A stretch of DNA of 49,428 bases from Stenotrophomonas maltophilia (GTDB lineage: Bacteria; Pseudomonadota; Gammaproteobacteria; Xanthomonadales; Xanthomonadaceae). The position numbers and the translations under genes are program-made. Below, in pieces: positions 25,313-34,314 of this stretch (position 1 is the first letter of the stretch; the number at the start of each line of letters is the position of its first letter). The stretch covers positions 1 to 49,428 of the forward strand of contig NZ_QFHO01000033.1 of NCBI RefSeq assembly GCF_004920835.1, in the 5' to 3' direction. Below the pieces are notes generated by a model that was not told the origin of the DNA, did not search any database, and was given only the letters and a program-made list of their open reading frames with translations.

Positions 25313-25573
25313 TTAGCGACGCAGGCCAAGCTTCTCGATCAGGGCCTTGTAACGCTCGACGTCCTTCTTCTTCAGGTAGTCGAGCAGGCTGCGACGGCGG
25401 TTGACCATCTGCAGCAGGCCGCGGCGGCTGTGGTGGTCCTTCTTGTGGGTCTTGAAGTGGCCGGTCAGCAGTTCGATGCGGGCGGTCAGCAGTGCAACCT
25501 GGACTTCCGGGGAGCCGGTGTCAGCCGAGCTGCGCTTGTTGTCTTCAATGACCTTCTGGGTGTCGATCGACAT
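25313..25573 (-). CDS. rpsO: 30S ribosomal protein S15
   Basis: An 86-residue protein with the S15 pattern: [41 protein letters not shown] and a C-terminal helix ending KLGLRR. It binds 16S rRNA early in small-subunit assembly and represses its own translation in E. coli. ATG 25573 gives the family length; the longer frame is rejected. A good promoter (25690-25718) stands 117 nt upstream, so rpsO is transcribed both from it and from the rimP operon. Confidence 0.98.
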   Translation of the reverse strand: MSIDTQKVIEDNKRSSADTGSPEVQVALLTARIELLTGHFKTHKKDHHSRRGLLQMVNRRRSLLDYLKKKDVERYKALIEKLGLRR

Positions 25574-25689
25574 TTCTTTTTTCTCAGTGATGCGTGGCCG
25601 GCAGGAACGCGCTTCGCGCACCGCCAGGCTCGCCGTGGACTACGAGGATGAAACCTGCGCAAGGCAGGCTGCCGGAAAACGGCCGCGAA

Positions 25690-25718
25690 ATTGTAACGGC
25701 CAGGGGGCTCCGGGACAA
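25690..25718 (-). promoter_or_regulatory. Predicted rpsO promoter
   Basis: On the minus strand TTGTCC (25718-25713) and TACAAT (25695-25690) are exactly 17 bp apart in the truB-rpsO gap. Transcription would start near 25683, leaving a leader of about 110 nt for S15 autoregulation. Confidence 0.7.
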
Positions 25719-25746
25719 GGTCCGGGGCTGAACCGGCCTGCCCGGG

Positions 25747-26655
25747 TCAGAGGTTGAAACGACGCTGCGGCGCCAGCAGCCCGCTGTCATCGACCTGGCC
25801 CAGTCCCTGGACAACAGCGTCCGGACCAAACACGGCAACCAGTCCGCGCGGCCAGGACGGATCGCGCTGGCGCTGGCCGACACAGAAGCGGTGGACCTGG
25901 TCGACATCCAGCTCAACCCGTGGGTATTCAGCCAGGCCGGCAGCCAGCGGCAGCAGCAGCGCGTCCATGCCGGCCTCGTCGCCCGCCTCGACCATCGCCC
26001 GCAGCTGGTCCAGGGTGACCATGGTCGGCTGATGGAAGGGCTCAACCCAGAGCCGGCGCAGCGCACTGATGTGGGCACCGCAGCCCAGGCTTTCACCGAG
26101 GTCACGGGCCAGGCTGCGGATGTAGGTGCCCGAGCCACAGGTCACGCGCAGGCGCAACCGCTCCGGCTGCTGCTCCAGCACCTCGATGGCGTGCACCTGG
26201 ACCTCGCGCTCGGGTGCCTCGATGGCATCCCCGCGGCGGGCCTTCACATACAGCGGTTCACCCCCCTGCTTCAGCGCCGAATAGATCGGGGCACGCTGGC
26301 GGATGCTGCCGGTCAGCGCTGCAAGCGCGGCCTGCAGCGCCTCGGCACTGATCTGCGGCACCGGCCGCTGCAGCAGCACCTGGCCCTCGGCATCGTCGGT
26401 GTCGGTGGTCTGGCCAAGCACGATCTCGGCGTCATAGGCCTTGGCCGAGCCCAGCAGCAGGCCGGCAATCTTGGTCGCCTCGCCGAAGCACAGCGGCAGC
26501 AGGCCGGTGGCCAACGGATCCAGGCTGCCAGTGTGGCCGCCCTTCTCGGCACGGAACAGGCGGCGTGCCACCTGCAGGGCGGCGTTGGAGCTCATGCCGG
26601 CGGACTTGTCGAGCAGCAGGATGCCATCCAGGCGGCGGAACTGAATTCGGGTCAT
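25747..26655 (-). CDS. truB: tRNA pseudouridine-55 synthase
   Basis: A 302-residue enzyme that makes pseudouridine at position 55 in the T-loop of nearly all tRNAs. The catalytic aspartate lies in [13 protein letters not shown] (D46), preceded by the [16 protein letters not shown] block. The C-terminal part (about 250-302) is the PUA-like domain. ATG 26655 gives normal length. It follows rbfA after a 109-bp gap holding two SMAG palindromes. Confidence 0.97.
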   Translation of the reverse strand: MTRIQFRRLDGILLLDKSAGMSSNAALQVARRLFRAEKGGHTGSLDPLATGLLPLCFGEATKIAGLLLGSAKAYDAEIVLGQTTDTDDAEGQVLLQRPVPQISAEALQAALAALTGSIRQRAPIYSALKQGGEPLYVKARRGDAIEAPEREVQVHAIEVLEQQPERLRLRVTCGSGTYIRSLARDLGESLGCGAHISALRRLWVEPFHQPTMVTLDQLRAMVEAGDEAGMDALLLPLAAGLAEYPRVELDVDQVHRFCVGQRQRDPSWPRGLVAVFGPDAVVQGLGQVDDSGLLAPQRRFNL

Positions 26656-26666
26656 GACAGGTACGG

Positions 26667-26757
26667 GTAGCGCCGGGCCATGCCCGGCGAGCGCGCAGCG
26701 CGGTCTGCATCAGACATCGCGCGGCCGGAATGCAACAACGCCGGGCATGCCCGGCGT
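26667..26757. repeat. Two SMAG palindromes between rbfA and truB
   Basis: Unit one (26667-26689) is GTAG followed by CGCCGGG, CCATG and CCCGGCG. Unit two (26738-26757) is a perfect 20-bp palindrome of the same stem, 8 nt past the rbfA stop on the transcribed strand. They stand inside the operon and would fold in the mRNA. Confidence 0.75.
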
Positions 26758-26764
26758 CGCGCGG

Positions 26765-27148
26765 TTATTCGTCGTCGCCTTCGCGACGCTTCTCCGCGGC
26801 CAGCGTATCGGGCAGGTCGCGCAGGATGTTGTCGATATGCTCACCGCGATCGACCGAGTCGTCGTAGTGGAAATGCAGCTCAGGCACGTGGCGCAGCTTC
26901 ATCGCCCGGGCCAGGTCCATGCGCAGGCGATAGCCCAGTTCCTTCAGGCCGGCGACGGCTTCGGCCGAACGCTCGGGCATCAGTGCGGTGACGAACACCT
27001 TGGCATGGGCCATGTCGCGGGTGATTTCCACGTCGGACACGCTCACCGAGGGCAACCCATGCTCGCGCACGGCGTTGTGCACCAGGGTGCCGAGTTCACG
27101 GCGCAGCTGGGCGGAGACACGGTCGGTTCGGTGGAAAGTCTTGGGCAC
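26765..27148 (-). CDS. rbfA: 30S ribosome-binding factor RbfA
   Basis: A 127-residue KH-like protein that binds late 30S precursors and helps mature the 16S rRNA 5' end. The start is GTG 27148, giving MPKTFHRTDRVSAQLRRELG; the frame to 27181 adds 11 residues without support. Conserved blocks include VSVSDVEITRDMAHAKVFVT and ELHFHYDDSVDRGEHI. It lies between infB and truB as in E. coli. The 124-bp gap to infB is filled with three palindromes. Confidence 0.96.
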   Translation of the reverse strand: MPKTFHRTDRVSAQLRRELGTLVHNAVREHGLPSVSVSDVEITRDMAHAKVFVTALMPERSAEAVAGLKELGYRLRMDLARAMKLRHVPELHFHYDDSVDRGEHIDNILRDLPDTLAAEKRREGDDE

Positions 27149-27170
27149 GAGGGACTCTTGGTTCAGTTGT

Positions 27171-27261
27171 CGCCCGACCAACGGTCGGGCGCTACATCTA
27201 CATGGTACCCGACCGTTGGTCGGGTTCTACATCATGGCAGGGCCCGACCGTTGGTCGGGCC
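27171..27261. repeat. Three SMAG-type palindromes between infB and rbfA
   Basis: Three copies share the stem CCCGACC/GGTCGGG: 27171-27195 (ends CTAC), 27207-27230 (ends CTAC) and 27240-27261. The first is inverted relative to the loop of the others (ACCAACGGT versus ACCGTTGGT). They occupy most of the gap between infB and rbfA and would form three consecutive hairpins in the operon mRNA. This stem sequence differs from the CCGGGC family at other sites. Confidence 0.8.
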
Positions 27262-27272
27262 ACTGCACAGCA

Positions 27273-29918
27273 TTACAGGGTGCGCGGCACTTCGATACGC
27301 TCGAAGCACTCGATCTGGTCACCCGGCTTGACGTCGTTGTAGGCCTTCACCGCGATACCGCATTCGGTACCGTTGCGGACTTCCTCGACGTTTTCCTTGA
27401 AGCGACGCAGCGATTCCAGCTCGCCTTCGAAGATCACCACGCTGTCGCGCAGGACGCGGATCGGCTTGTTGCGCTTGACCACACCCTCGATGACCATGCT
27501 GCCGGCCACGGCGCCCAGCTTGGAGCTGCGGAACACGTCGCGGACCTCGGCGATACCGATGATCTCTTCGCGGATCTCCACGCCCAGCAGACCGGAGGCC
27601 ACCTGCTTCACCTGATCGATCACGTCATAGATGATCGAGAAGTAACGCAGATCCACGCCGTTGGATTCGATGATGCGGCGGGCCGAAGCATCCGCACGCA
27701 CATTGAAGCCGATGACGGTGGCCTTCGAAGCGGCGGCCGAATTGGCGTCCGACTCGGTGATGCCGCCCACGCCGGAGTGGATCACGTTGATGCGGATGTC
27801 TTCGTTGGACAGCGCGACCAGTGCCTGGCTCAGCGCCTGCACCGAACCCTGCACGTCGGCCTTGATGACCAGGTTGAGGACCTGCTGGCCCTCGCCCTTG
27901 CCCAGGGTCGCCATGATGTCTTCCATGCGGCTGCCAGCGGTGGCGACCAGGCGCGATTCACGGCGCTTGGTTTCACGCTGCTGGGCAACGTCCTTGGCCA
28001 GGCGCTCGTCGTCGACGACGACGAAGTCGTCACCGGCTTCCGGCACGCCGGACAGGCCCAGGACCTGTACCGGGATGGACGGTCCGGCAAACTCCGGCTG
28101 CTTGCCGGTTTCGTCGAACAGTGCACGCACGCGGCCGTACTGGATGCCGCACACCAGGTAGTCGCCCTTCTTCAGGCGGCCCTGCTGCACCAGCACCGTC
28201 GCGACCGGGCCGCGGCCCTTGTCCAGCGAGGATTCGATGACAACACCATTGGCGCGACCTTCGTCGACAGCCTTCAGTTCCAGCAGCTCGGCCTGTACCG
28301 ACACCGCGTCCAGCAGGTCGTCGATGCCCAGGCCGGTCTTGGCCGAGATCTCCACCATCTGGATGTCACCACCGAAGTCTTCGGCCACGACCTGCTCGGA
28401 GAGCAGTTCGTTCTTGACCCGCATCGGGTCGGCGCCGGACTTGTCGATCTTGTTGATGGCCACGATCAGCGGCACACCCGCCGAACGGGCGTGCTGGATC
28501 GCTTCCTTGGTCTGCGGCATGACGCCGTCGTCGGCTGCAACCACCAGCACCACGATGTCGGTCAGCTTGGCACCGCGGGCACGCATCGAGGTGAACGCGG
28601 CGTGGCCCGGGGTGTCCAGGAAGCTGATGACGCCCTTCGGCGTATCGACGTGGTAGGCACCGATGTGCTGGGTGATGCCGCCGGCTTCGCCAGTGGCGAC
28701 CTTGGTACGGCGGATGTAATCCAGCAGCGAGGTCTTGCCGTGGTCGACGTGGCCCATGATGGTGACCACCGGCGGACGCTGCACGGCTTCGCCCTGGTTC
28801 TCGCCAGCGGAGGCCAGCAGTGCGTCTTCGGCATCGTTGTCGTTGGCACGAATGGCCTTGTGGCCCAGCTCTTCGGTGACCAGCGCGGCGGTGTCATGGT
28901 CGATGGACTGGGTGATGGTGGCCATCACGCCCATCTTGAACAGCGCCTTGACCACCTCGCCGCCCTTCAGCGCGAGCTTCTGCGCCAGGTCGGCCACGGT
29001 GATGGTCTCACCGATCGCCACCTCACGCACCACCGGTGCGGTCGGACGCTCGAAGCCGTGCGGACCGGCGTTGTTGCCACCGCGCGACATGTCACGACGG
29101 CCACCGGCCTGGTTCCGACTGCCCGGACGACCACGGTTGTTGCTGTTGTTGCTGTTGCCACGACGCGCACGGTCGGCCGCCGACAGATGCATCTGGCCGG
29201 CGAAGCGGTCGCCCGGGCCGCGCTCATTGCGCGGCGCGCTGCGGTTGTTGCGATCGTCGCTGCGCGGCGGCGCACCACGCGGCGCGGCCGGGGCTGCAGC
29301 GGGCGCACGCGGCGGGCGCGGCGCGGTTTCATCGATGGGTGCACGCACCTTGGGCTGGCTGGCAGCGAGCGCTTCGGCCGCCTTGGCGGCAACCGCAGCT
29401 TCCTCGGCCGCCTTCTTCTCGGCCTCGGCACGTTCCTTGGCCGCGACTTCTTCCTCGCGGGCGCGGACGATGGCCTCGTCACGCAGGCGGTCCTTCTCGG
29501 CCAGCGCCTGCTGCTCGGCAAGGTTGCGCGCACGCGACTCTTCCAGCTTGCGCAGGATGTCGGCGCGCTCTTCGTCCGGGGTCATCGCGCGACCACCATC
29601 AGCCTTGACGTAGGTACGCTTCTGGCGCACCTCGACGTTCACGGTCGTCTTGCTGCGACCGGAATTGACCGTCACTTCCTGCTGCTTCCGACGGTTGAGC
29701 GTGATCTTCTTTGCAGACTGATCAGTCTCTTCCGGGGCCTGCTCGGGCTTGCCGTGCGAACGACGGAGGAAGCCCAGAAGCTTCACTTTTTCAGAACTGG
29801 TCACGACCTGGTCGGGACCGCTGAACTTCATGCCGGCACCGGCCAGCTGTTCCAGCAGTTTTTCGACCGGCGTGTTGACCAGTTCGGCAAGCTTGCGGAT
29901 GGTGGTTTGCTGCGACAT
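27273..29918 (-). CDS. infB: Translation initiation factor IF-2
   Basis: An 881-residue GTPase that brings fMet-tRNA to the 30S subunit and promotes subunit joining. Order: two small N-terminal IF2_N modules (about 1-55 and 300-350), a long charged linker with an Ala/Glu-rich helix and an Arg/Gly/Asn-rich stretch (about 219-283), the G domain with GHVDHGKT (389-396), DTPGH and NKID, then domains II-IV. The N-terminal linker is low-complexity and could touch RNA. No internal start for a shorter form is obvious. It follows nusA after 92 nt. Confidence 0.98.
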   Translation of the reverse strand: MSQQTTIRKLAELVNTPVEKLLEQLAGAGMKFSGPDQVVTSSEKVKLLGFLRRSHGKPEQAPEETDQSAKKITLNRRKQQEVTVNSGRSKTTVNVEVRQKRTYVKADGGRAMTPDEERADILRKLEESRARNLAEQQALAEKDRLRDEAIVRAREEEVAAKERAEAEKKAAEEAAVAAKAAEALAASQPKVRAPIDETAPRPPRAPAAAPAAPRGAPPRSDDRNNRSAPRNERGPGDRFAGQMHLSAADRARRGNSNNSNNRGRPGSRNQAGGRRDMSRGGNNAGPHGFERPTAPVVREVAIGETITVADLAQKLALKGGEVVKALFKMGVMATITQSIDHDTAALVTEELGHKAIRANDNDAEDALLASAGENQGEAVQRPPVVTIMGHVDHGKTSLLDYIRRTKVATGEAGGITQHIGAYHVDTPKGVISFLDTPGHAAFTSMRARGAKLTDIVVLVVAADDGVMPQTKEAIQHARSAGVPLIVAINKIDKSGADPMRVKNELLSEQVVAEDFGGDIQMVEISAKTGLGIDDLLDAVSVQAELLELKAVDEGRANGVVIESSLDKGRGPVATVLVQQGRLKKGDYLVCGIQYGRVRALFDETGKQPEFAGPSIPVQVLGLSGVPEAGDDFVVVDDERLAKDVAQQRETKRRESRLVATAGSRMEDIMATLGKGEGQQVLNLVIKADVQGSVQALSQALVALSNEDIRINVIHSGVGGITESDANSAAASKATVIGFNVRADASARRIIESNGVDLRYFSIIYDVIDQVKQVASGLLGVEIREEIIGIAEVRDVFRSSKLGAVAGSMVIEGVVKRNKPIRVLRDSVVIFEGELESLRRFKENVEEVRNGTECGIAVKAYNDVKPGDQIECFERIEVPRTL

Positions 29919-30010
29919 TCGGATCCTATGATCTTGTGGGCGCCCCCCCGCATCTGGAGGTGGCGCGGATTCTACGCCCTGATCGGCTCAGGGCCCTGTT
30001 CATTGCCGGC

Positions 30011-31522
30011 TCATTCGCCGCGTTCCAGTCGGGCGATCTCCTCGGCACGCGCGGCCAGGATCAGCGCAGCGGCGCGCGCCTGGTCCAGCCCTTCGATGCC
30101 GAAGTCCATGACCTCGTCGGCGGCCAGGTCGGACAACTCCTCGCTGGTGCGCACGCCGTGGCCGGCCAGCGCATACGCGGTGGCTTCGTCCATGCCCTTC
30201 AGGGACAGCAGGTCCTGCGCCGGCTGGCCGTCTTCAAGGCCTTCCTCGACTGCCAGGGCCTCATTGAGCAGCGCATCGCGGGCACGAGCGCGCAGCTCTT
30301 CGACGATGTCCTCGTCGAAACCTTCCACGGCCAGCAGTTCGCCGACCGGTACATATGCGATTTCCTCGACGGTGCCGAAGCCTTCGCTGACCAGGATGCC
30401 GGCGATTTCCTCGTCCACTTCCAGCTTGTCCATGAACAGCTGGCGGGCCGAAGCCTGCTCGGCCTCCGACTTGGCGGTGACCTGGTCCTGGGTCATCACG
30501 TTGAGCTGCCAGCCGGTCAGGCGGCTGGCCAGGCGCACGTTCTGGCCGCCCTTGCCGATCGCCTGGGCCAGGCGGTCTTCCGCCACGGCCAGGTCCATCG
30601 AATGCTTGTCTTCATCGACGATGATCGACTGCACTTCAGCCGGTGCCATCGCATTGATGACGAAGTTGGCCGGATTGTCGTTCCACAGCACGATGTCCAC
30701 GCGCTCGCCATTGAGCTCGTTGGACACGGCCTGCACGCGCGAACCGCGCATGCCGATGCAGGCACCGATCGGATCGGTGCGCTGGTCGTGGGCGAGCACG
30801 GCGATCTTGGCGCGGTCACCCGGATCACGGGCACAGGCCTTGATTTCCACCAGCCCCTGGCCGACTTCCGGCACTTCCAGCTTGAACAGCTCGATCATGA
30901 ATTCCGGGGCGGCGCGGCTGATGAACAGCTGCGGGCCACGCGGTTCCGAGCGCACTTCGGCCAGGTAGCCGCGCACGCGGTCACCGGCGCGCAGCACGTC
31001 GCGCGGAATGCCCTTGTCCTTCGGAATGAAGCCTTCGGCGTTGCCGCCCAGGTCGACATAGATGTTGCCGCGCTCGGCGCGCTTGACCACGCCGGTGATC
31101 AGCTCGCCGACACGGTCCTTCCATGCATCCACGACCTGCTGGCGCTCGGCTTCGCGCACGCGCTGCACGATCACCTGCTTGGCAGCCTGGGCGGCGATGC
31201 GGCCGAAATCCGGGTTTTCGATCTGCTCTTCGATGTAATCGCCGACGTCCACGCCTTCGGCTTCGTCGACGGCATCCATCAGGCGGATCTGGCGATCCGG
31301 CGATTCCATGACCACGTCATCGGCCACCACTTCCCAGCGGCGGAAGGTTTCGTAGCTGCCATCCTTGTGGTCGATGACCACGCGGGTCAGCACTTCCTCG
31401 TCGGGATAGCGCTTCTTCGCTGCCGAGGCCAGGGCGGCCTCGATGGCATCGAAGATCACTTCACGCGGCACGCCCTTCTCGTTGGCGACTGCGTCGACTA
31501 CCAGCAACAGTTCCTTGCTCAT
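30011..31522 (-). CDS. nusA: Transcription termination/antitermination protein NusA
   Basis: A 503-residue factor that binds RNA polymerase and modulates pausing, termination and antitermination. Domains: N-terminal polymerase-binding region (about 1-125), S1 (about 133-200), two KH domains (about 200-345, with ACIGMRGSRVQ and AIGKGGQNVRLA), and two C-terminal acidic helix-hairpin-helix repeats (about 360-500). ATG 31522 gives the standard MSKELLLVVDAV start. It lies 4 nt from the rimP stop. Confidence 0.98.
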   Translation of the reverse strand: MSKELLLVVDAVANEKGVPREVIFDAIEAALASAAKKRYPDEEVLTRVVIDHKDGSYETFRRWEVVADDVVMESPDRQIRLMDAVDEAEGVDVGDYIEEQIENPDFGRIAAQAAKQVIVQRVREAERQQVVDAWKDRVGELITGVVKRAERGNIYVDLGGNAEGFIPKDKGIPRDVLRAGDRVRGYLAEVRSEPRGPQLFISRAAPEFMIELFKLEVPEVGQGLVEIKACARDPGDRAKIAVLAHDQRTDPIGACIGMRGSRVQAVSNELNGERVDIVLWNDNPANFVINAMAPAEVQSIIVDEDKHSMDLAVAEDRLAQAIGKGGQNVRLASRLTGWQLNVMTQDQVTAKSEAEQASARQLFMDKLEVDEEIAGILVSEGFGTVEEIAYVPVGELLAVEGFDEDIVEELRARARDALLNEALAVEEGLEDGQPAQDLLSLKGMDEATAYALAGHGVRTSEELSDLAADEVMDFGIEGLDQARAAALILAARAEEIARLERGE

Positions 31523-31526
31523 TGGC

Positions 31527-32117
31527 TCACTCCGCGCGCGGCTTCTTTGCCGCCGGCTCGTTGGAAGAAGAATTCGTTTTCGGCTTCGGACGCTTCGGTG
31601 CCGGACCGGTCGGCTTGCTCGGGGCGAGCCCCAGCGCGACCCAGTCGGGCATGATCCGTGCCTTGTCGATGTTGTCCGCCGACACGACCACTTCGGCCTT
31701 GTCGACAATGAAGGTGATGGCGCCCGCGGCTTCGTCGATCGCCTCGATGCGGCCCTGCAGGCGACGACGGTTGTCCTGCGGCAGCTTCAGCGTGACCTTG
31801 GCCGATTCGCCGAGGTGGCGGCCGAACTGTTCCAGATTGAACAGCGGACGATCGACACCCGGCGAAGACACTTCCAGCGTGTAGTTGCCGCTGATCGGGT
31901 CTTCGACGTCCATCTGTGCCGACACTTCGCGGCTGACCCGCTCGCAGTCGTCGACATTGATGATGCGCTCCGGCTGCTCAGCCAGCGGCACGTCGATGTA
32001 AAGGCGCAGGGTCGCACCGCCGGGGGCCGGCAGATACTCAACGCCCAGCAGCTCCAGGCCCAGCGACACAACGGTCGGGGCGAGCAGATTCGCGATGTCG
32101 GTTGCCTTGTCGCTCAC
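31527..32117 (-). CDS. rimP: Ribosome maturation factor RimP
   Basis: A 196-residue protein needed for 30S maturation. The N-terminal alpha/beta domain and C-terminal SH3-like domain are clear, with [17 protein letters not shown] as the signature. About 30 extra residues at the C-terminus are Pro/Lys-rich and look disordered (from [14 protein letters not shown] on); most RimP proteins end near residue 160. The start is GTG 32117. It heads rimP-nusA-infB-rbfA-truB, with a promoter at 32330-32358. Confidence 0.96.
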   Translation of the reverse strand: MSDKATDIANLLAPTVVSLGLELLGVEYLPAPGGATLRLYIDVPLAEQPERIINVDDCERVSREVSAQMDVEDPISGNYTLEVSSPGVDRPLFNLEQFGRHLGESAKVTLKLPQDNRRRLQGRIEAIDEAAGAITFIVDKAEVVVSADNIDKARIMPDWVALGLAPSKPTGPAPKRPKPKTNSSSNEPAAKKPRAE

Positions 32118-32186
32118 AGCCTGCCTTGATCTCTTGGTTGGGTGCCGGCCTTGGCCGGCGTGGAAACATGACGCCCCGGAAACGAC

Positions 32187-32209
32187 AAAGGGCCCGCTGG
32201 GCCCCTTTT
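32187..32209 (-). promoter_or_regulatory. GC-rich hairpin in the rimP leader, possible attenuator
   Basis: GGGCCC, a 3-nt loop and GGGCCC extended by A/T pairs, followed on the minus strand by TTTGTCGTTT. It lies about 70 nt before rimP. The weak T-tract suggests partial termination, possibly sensitive to NusA, whose gene is second in the operon. Confidence 0.5.
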
Positions 32210-32329
32210 CCGGAAAGACTCCGGTGACTGGATTCCGGTTGCAACCTGCATTGCCTGCCGGTTGCGGCCCTCCTTCCGGGTGTGGACTCCCGCTGGGAGG
32301 CCGCCTTCAGGGGTACTGCTAGGCCGCTG

Positions 32330-32358
32330 ATGATAGCGACTGCACCGCGCTGGTGCAA
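32330..32358 (-). promoter_or_regulatory. Predicted rimP-nusA-infB promoter
   Basis: On the minus strand TTGCAC (32358-32353) and TATCAT (32335-32330) are 17 bp apart. It sits between the initiator tRNA terminator and rimP and gives a leader of about 205 nt. The rest of the 357-bp gap 32118-32474 holds the hairpin at 32187 and the tRNA terminator. Confidence 0.75.
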
Positions 32359-32423
32359 GGCTTGGACCACCCTTGAACCTGCCGCTGCGCTCGCCGGGCA
32401 TGGCCCCGCGGATCGAGCGGAAG

Positions 32424-32463
32424 CACAAAAGAAAAACGCCTTCGAAGCAGGACTTCGAAGGCG
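32424..32463 (-). terminator. Terminator of the initiator tRNA operon
   Basis: On the minus strand a perfect 10-bp stem (CGCCTTCGAA/TTCGAAGGCG, 7-nt loop) is followed by TTTTTCTTTTGT. It begins 12 nt after the second tRNA. Confidence 0.9.
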
Positions 32464-32474
32464 CATTCTTTACT

Positions 32475-32551
32475 TGGTAGCGGGGGCAGGATTTGAACCT
32501 GCGACCTTCGGGTTATGAGCCCGACGAGCTGCCAGACTGCTCCACCCCGCA
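32475..32551 (-). tRNA. Initiator tRNA-fMet (CAT), copy 2
   Basis: A 77-nt cloverleaf with anticodon CAT, three G-C pairs in the anticodon stem (GGG...CCC), and an unpaired first acceptor position (T1 opposite T72). The last two are the marks of initiator tRNA. CCA is encoded. It is identical in sequence to the copy at 32634-32710 and nearest to the terminator. Confidence 0.96.
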
Positions 32552-32633
32552 TCAGAAGCGGAATTATGAGGCATAGCTTCAAAACATGCAAGCTTTTCCT
32601 CATTCATCAAACCGGTTGGCGCCGATATGAAGT

Positions 32634-32710
32634 TGGTAGCGGGGGCAGGATTTGAACCTGCGACCTTCGGGTTATGAGCCCGACGAGCTGCCAGACTGCT
32701 CCACCCCGCA
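32634..32710 (-). tRNA. Initiator tRNA-fMet (CAT), copy 1
   Basis: This copy is identical to that at 32475-32551: anticodon CAT, GGG/CCC anticodon stem, T1-T72 mismatch and encoded CCA. The 82-nt spacer between the two is A/T-rich. It is the first gene downstream of the strong promoter at 32807-32835. The position before rimP-nusA corresponds to metY in E. coli. Confidence 0.96.
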
Positions 32711-32806
32711 CCGGAAGTGTTTGAACTGCTGCCCCTCTCTGGCGAGGGAGGCGCCCTGCAACGATGTTCTGGCTGAACCGCTGCAGTGACAACTCAGGCT
32801 GCGCAT

Positions 32807-32835
32807 ATTACACGAATCGCGCAGCTTTGTGTCAA
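32807..32835 (-). promoter_or_regulatory. Predicted strong promoter of the initiator tRNAs
   Basis: On the minus strand a consensus TTGACA (32835-32830), 17-bp spacer and TGTAAT (32812-32807). A GC-rich discriminator (ATGCGCAG) follows the -10 box, a feature of promoters under stringent control. It starts 4 nt after the nuoN stop. Confidence 0.85.
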
Positions 32836-32838
32836 CTT

Positions 32839-34302
32839 TTATGCAATATGCGCAAATGCCTTCTGGCACCAGATCATGATCGGGTTCCAGGCCAGGCCCA
32901 GCGCCAGCAGCGCCAGTGCGTTCACGCCCAGCACCAGGCCCAGCACGCGGTCGTTGCTTCGCGGCATGGCCTCGCCCACCGGCTCATCGAAGTACATGAC
33001 CTTGATGACGCGCAGGTAGTAGAAGCAGCCGACCACGGCACACAGCACGCCCAGGATGGCCAACCACAGCAGGCCACCGTTGATGGCTGCGCCCAGCACC
33101 GCCAGCTTGGTCCAGAAGCCCAGGAACGGCGGGATGCCAGCCAGCGACGCCATGATGCACAGCACCAGACCGGCCATCCACGGGTTGCGGGCATTCAGGC
33201 CCTTGAAGTCTTCGATGTTCTCGGCTTCGAAACCGGCACGCGACAGCGCGATGATCGCACCGAAGGCCGCGGTCGACATGATGGCGTAAGCCAGTGCGTA
33301 GAACAGCGCCGCGGCATAGCCCTGCGAACCGCCACCAGCAATGCCCATCAGCAGGAAGCCGATGTGCGAAACGGTGGAGAACGCCAGCATGCGCTTGAGG
33401 TTGCTCTGCGCGATGGCCATCAGGTTGCCGATCACCAGCGAGACCGCGGCCAGGCCGGCAATCAGCAGCTGCAGTTCGGCCGACAGCGGGCCCACGCCCA
33501 TCTCCAGCAGGCGGTAGGCCATGCCGAAGGCAGCCAGCTTCGGTGCCGAGCTGATGAACAGCGCGATCGGTGCCGGAGCCCCCTGGTAGACGTCGGGCAG
33601 CCACATGTGGAACGGCGCGGCACCCAGCTTGAAGGCAACGCCGGCGATCATGAACACCGCACCGGTGATCAGCAGCACGCGCTCTTCCGAGTGCGGGATG
33701 GCCTCACGGATCACGTCCAGGTGCAGGCTGCCGGTGGCGCCGTAGATCAGCGACATGCCGTACAGCAGCAGACCCGAGGCCAGCGAGCCGAGCACGATGT
33801 ACTTCATCGCCGCTTCCGAGGCCAGGCCATTCTCACGGTTGCTGGCAACCAGCGCGTAGGAGCACAGCGCCAGCAGTTCCAGGCCCAGATAGACCATCAG
33901 CAGGCTGCCGGCCGAGACCAGGATCATCATGCCGGCGGTGCCGAACAGGATCAGCACGGGGATCTCGCCCTGGAACAGGTTGCGGTCACGCAGGTAGCGC
34001 CAGCCATAGACCAGGGTCAGGCCGCTGAGCAGAACGATCCCGGTCTTCATCACGTCTGCGGCGGTATCGCGCACGAACATGCCATGGAAGACCTCCCCCT
34101 GCCCGCCCACGCCGGTGGCCAGCATGAACAGCACCACGGCCAGCGCAGCGAGCGAGAACAGGTGGGTGACGAGCTTGTTCCGGTTGCTGACGAACAGGTC
34201 GAGGATCATCAGGGCGAAGGCGCTGCCGATCAGCACCAGCTCGGGGGCGAGCGGTGGCAGGTCAGCGGCGGTCAATGGCAGCAGCGGCGAGGTGGTCATC
34301 AT
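32839..34302 (-). CDS. nuoN: NADH-quinone oxidoreductase subunit N
   Basis: A 487-residue antiporter-like membrane subunit of complex I with about 14 helices. It forms one of the proton channels of the membrane arm, next to NuoM and the NuoJ/K/A/H group. The frame begins TTG ATG ATG; ATG 34302 or ATG 34299 is likely, with AGGA just upstream. Conserved features include FKLGAAPFHMWLPDVYQGAP and the lysine and glutamate in the membrane helices. It is the last nuo gene, 9-12 nt after nuoM, with the initiator tRNA promoter directly behind it. Confidence 0.97.
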   Translation of the reverse strand: MMTTSPLLPLTAADLPPLAPELVLIGSAFALMILDLFVSNRNKLVTHLFSLAALAVVLFMLATGVGGQGEVFHGMFVRDTAADVMKTGIVLLSGLTLVYGWRYLRDRNLFQGEIPVLILFGTAGMMILVSAGSLLMVYLGLELLALCSYALVASNRENGLASEAAMKYIVLGSLASGLLLYGMSLIYGATGSLHLDVIREAIPHSEERVLLITGAVFMIAGVAFKLGAAPFHMWLPDVYQGAPAPIALFISSAPKLAAFGMAYRLLEMGVGPLSAELQLLIAGLAAVSLVIGNLMAIAQSNLKRMLAFSTVSHIGFLLMGIAGGGSQGYAAALFYALAYAIMSTAAFGAIIALSRAGFEAENIEDFKGLNARNPWMAGLVLCIMASLAGIPPFLGFWTKLAVLGAAINGGLLWLAILGVLCAVVGCFYYLRVIKVMYFDEPVGEAMPRSNDRVLGLVLGVNALALLALGLAWNPIMIWCQKAFAHIA

Positions 34303-34314
34303 CAAATCCTGGAA

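Noticed and set aside
23008..25404. A 798-codon open frame on the plus strand
   Set aside because: It is antisense to pnp and rpsO and has no family features.
27171..27261. Three spaced palindromes as a CRISPR array
   Set aside because: Units are palindromic, differ in orientation and spacing, and there are no cas genes. They fit SMAG repeats.
26988..30968. A 1326-codon open frame on the plus strand
   Set aside because: It lies antisense to infB and nusA and mirrors their codon pattern in GC-rich DNA. Composition is low-complexity and no domain is visible.
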